Assembly: GCA_946894095.1 (NCBI GenBank)
Contig: OX335641.1
Location: forward strand, 14,526,501-14,590,500
Direction of reading: 5' to 3'
Length of the DNA stretch: 64,000 nt
Source of the DNA: Incurvaria masculella
Taxonomy: Eukaryota; Arthropoda; Insecta; Lepidoptera; Incurvariidae
Text below: more notes on this DNA, generated by a model
Seen by the model: the letters and a program-made list of their open reading frames with translations, nothing else
The model's database searches: none
Told to the model about the DNA's origin: nothing
The DNA's letters: not shown here
How positions within the stretch are numbered: position 1 is the first letter of the stretch

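Noticed and set aside
1..64000. Integrated viral sequence
   Set aside because: No capsid, polymerase, envelope or integrase motif of a virus was seen. The only integrase-like sequence is the mariner-type transposase.

Overview
The window looks like insect, most likely lepidopteran (moth or butterfly), nuclear DNA. It is AT-rich, its introns are crowded with short repeats of kinds I know from Lepidoptera (non-autonomous Helitron ends, fold-back MITEs, a 5S-rRNA-headed SINE, a DUF4817 mariner-like transposon), and it carries a degenerate CCTAA (insect telomere-type) tract. The species cannot be named from sequence alone.

One protein-coding gene dominates: a giant nesprin of the Msp300 (SYNE1/2) family on the minus strand. 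I assembled 24 exons, from 64,000 down to 5,017. Splice phase matches at every junction, giving 22,193 coding bases (7,397 codons plus two bases), open at both ends. In protein order: a disordered N-terminal segment (63.5-64.0 kb); after a 21-kb intron, tandem actin-binding CH domains (42.4-35.6 kb); then a long rod of spectrin repeats (35.6 kb to 5.0 kb) including single exons of 8,049 and 3,728 bp. The KASH membrane anchor would lie left of base 1 and the start codon right of base 64,000.

The central rod (about 27 to 13 kb) shows a higher-order repeat of about 215 residues (about 640 coding bases, two spectrin repeats), seen in at least 15 consecutive units across exon boundaries. A 75-bp exon (22,755-22,829) is the only in-frame element that breaks this spacing and may be a cassette.

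The rest is intron. The left edge holds a dead mariner-like transposase broken by a nonsense codon, a frameshift and a 351-bp fold-back insertion. The 21-kb intron (42.4-63.5 kb) holds an 18 x 18-bp minisatellite lying between inverted SINE copies, several MITE families, and a few GC-rich patches, one of which (47.6 kb) could be an alternative first exon. Two perfect short hairpins and a third imperfect one lie within 550 bp at 41.7-42.2 kb. No second gene, tRNA, rRNA gene or CRISPR array could be supported.
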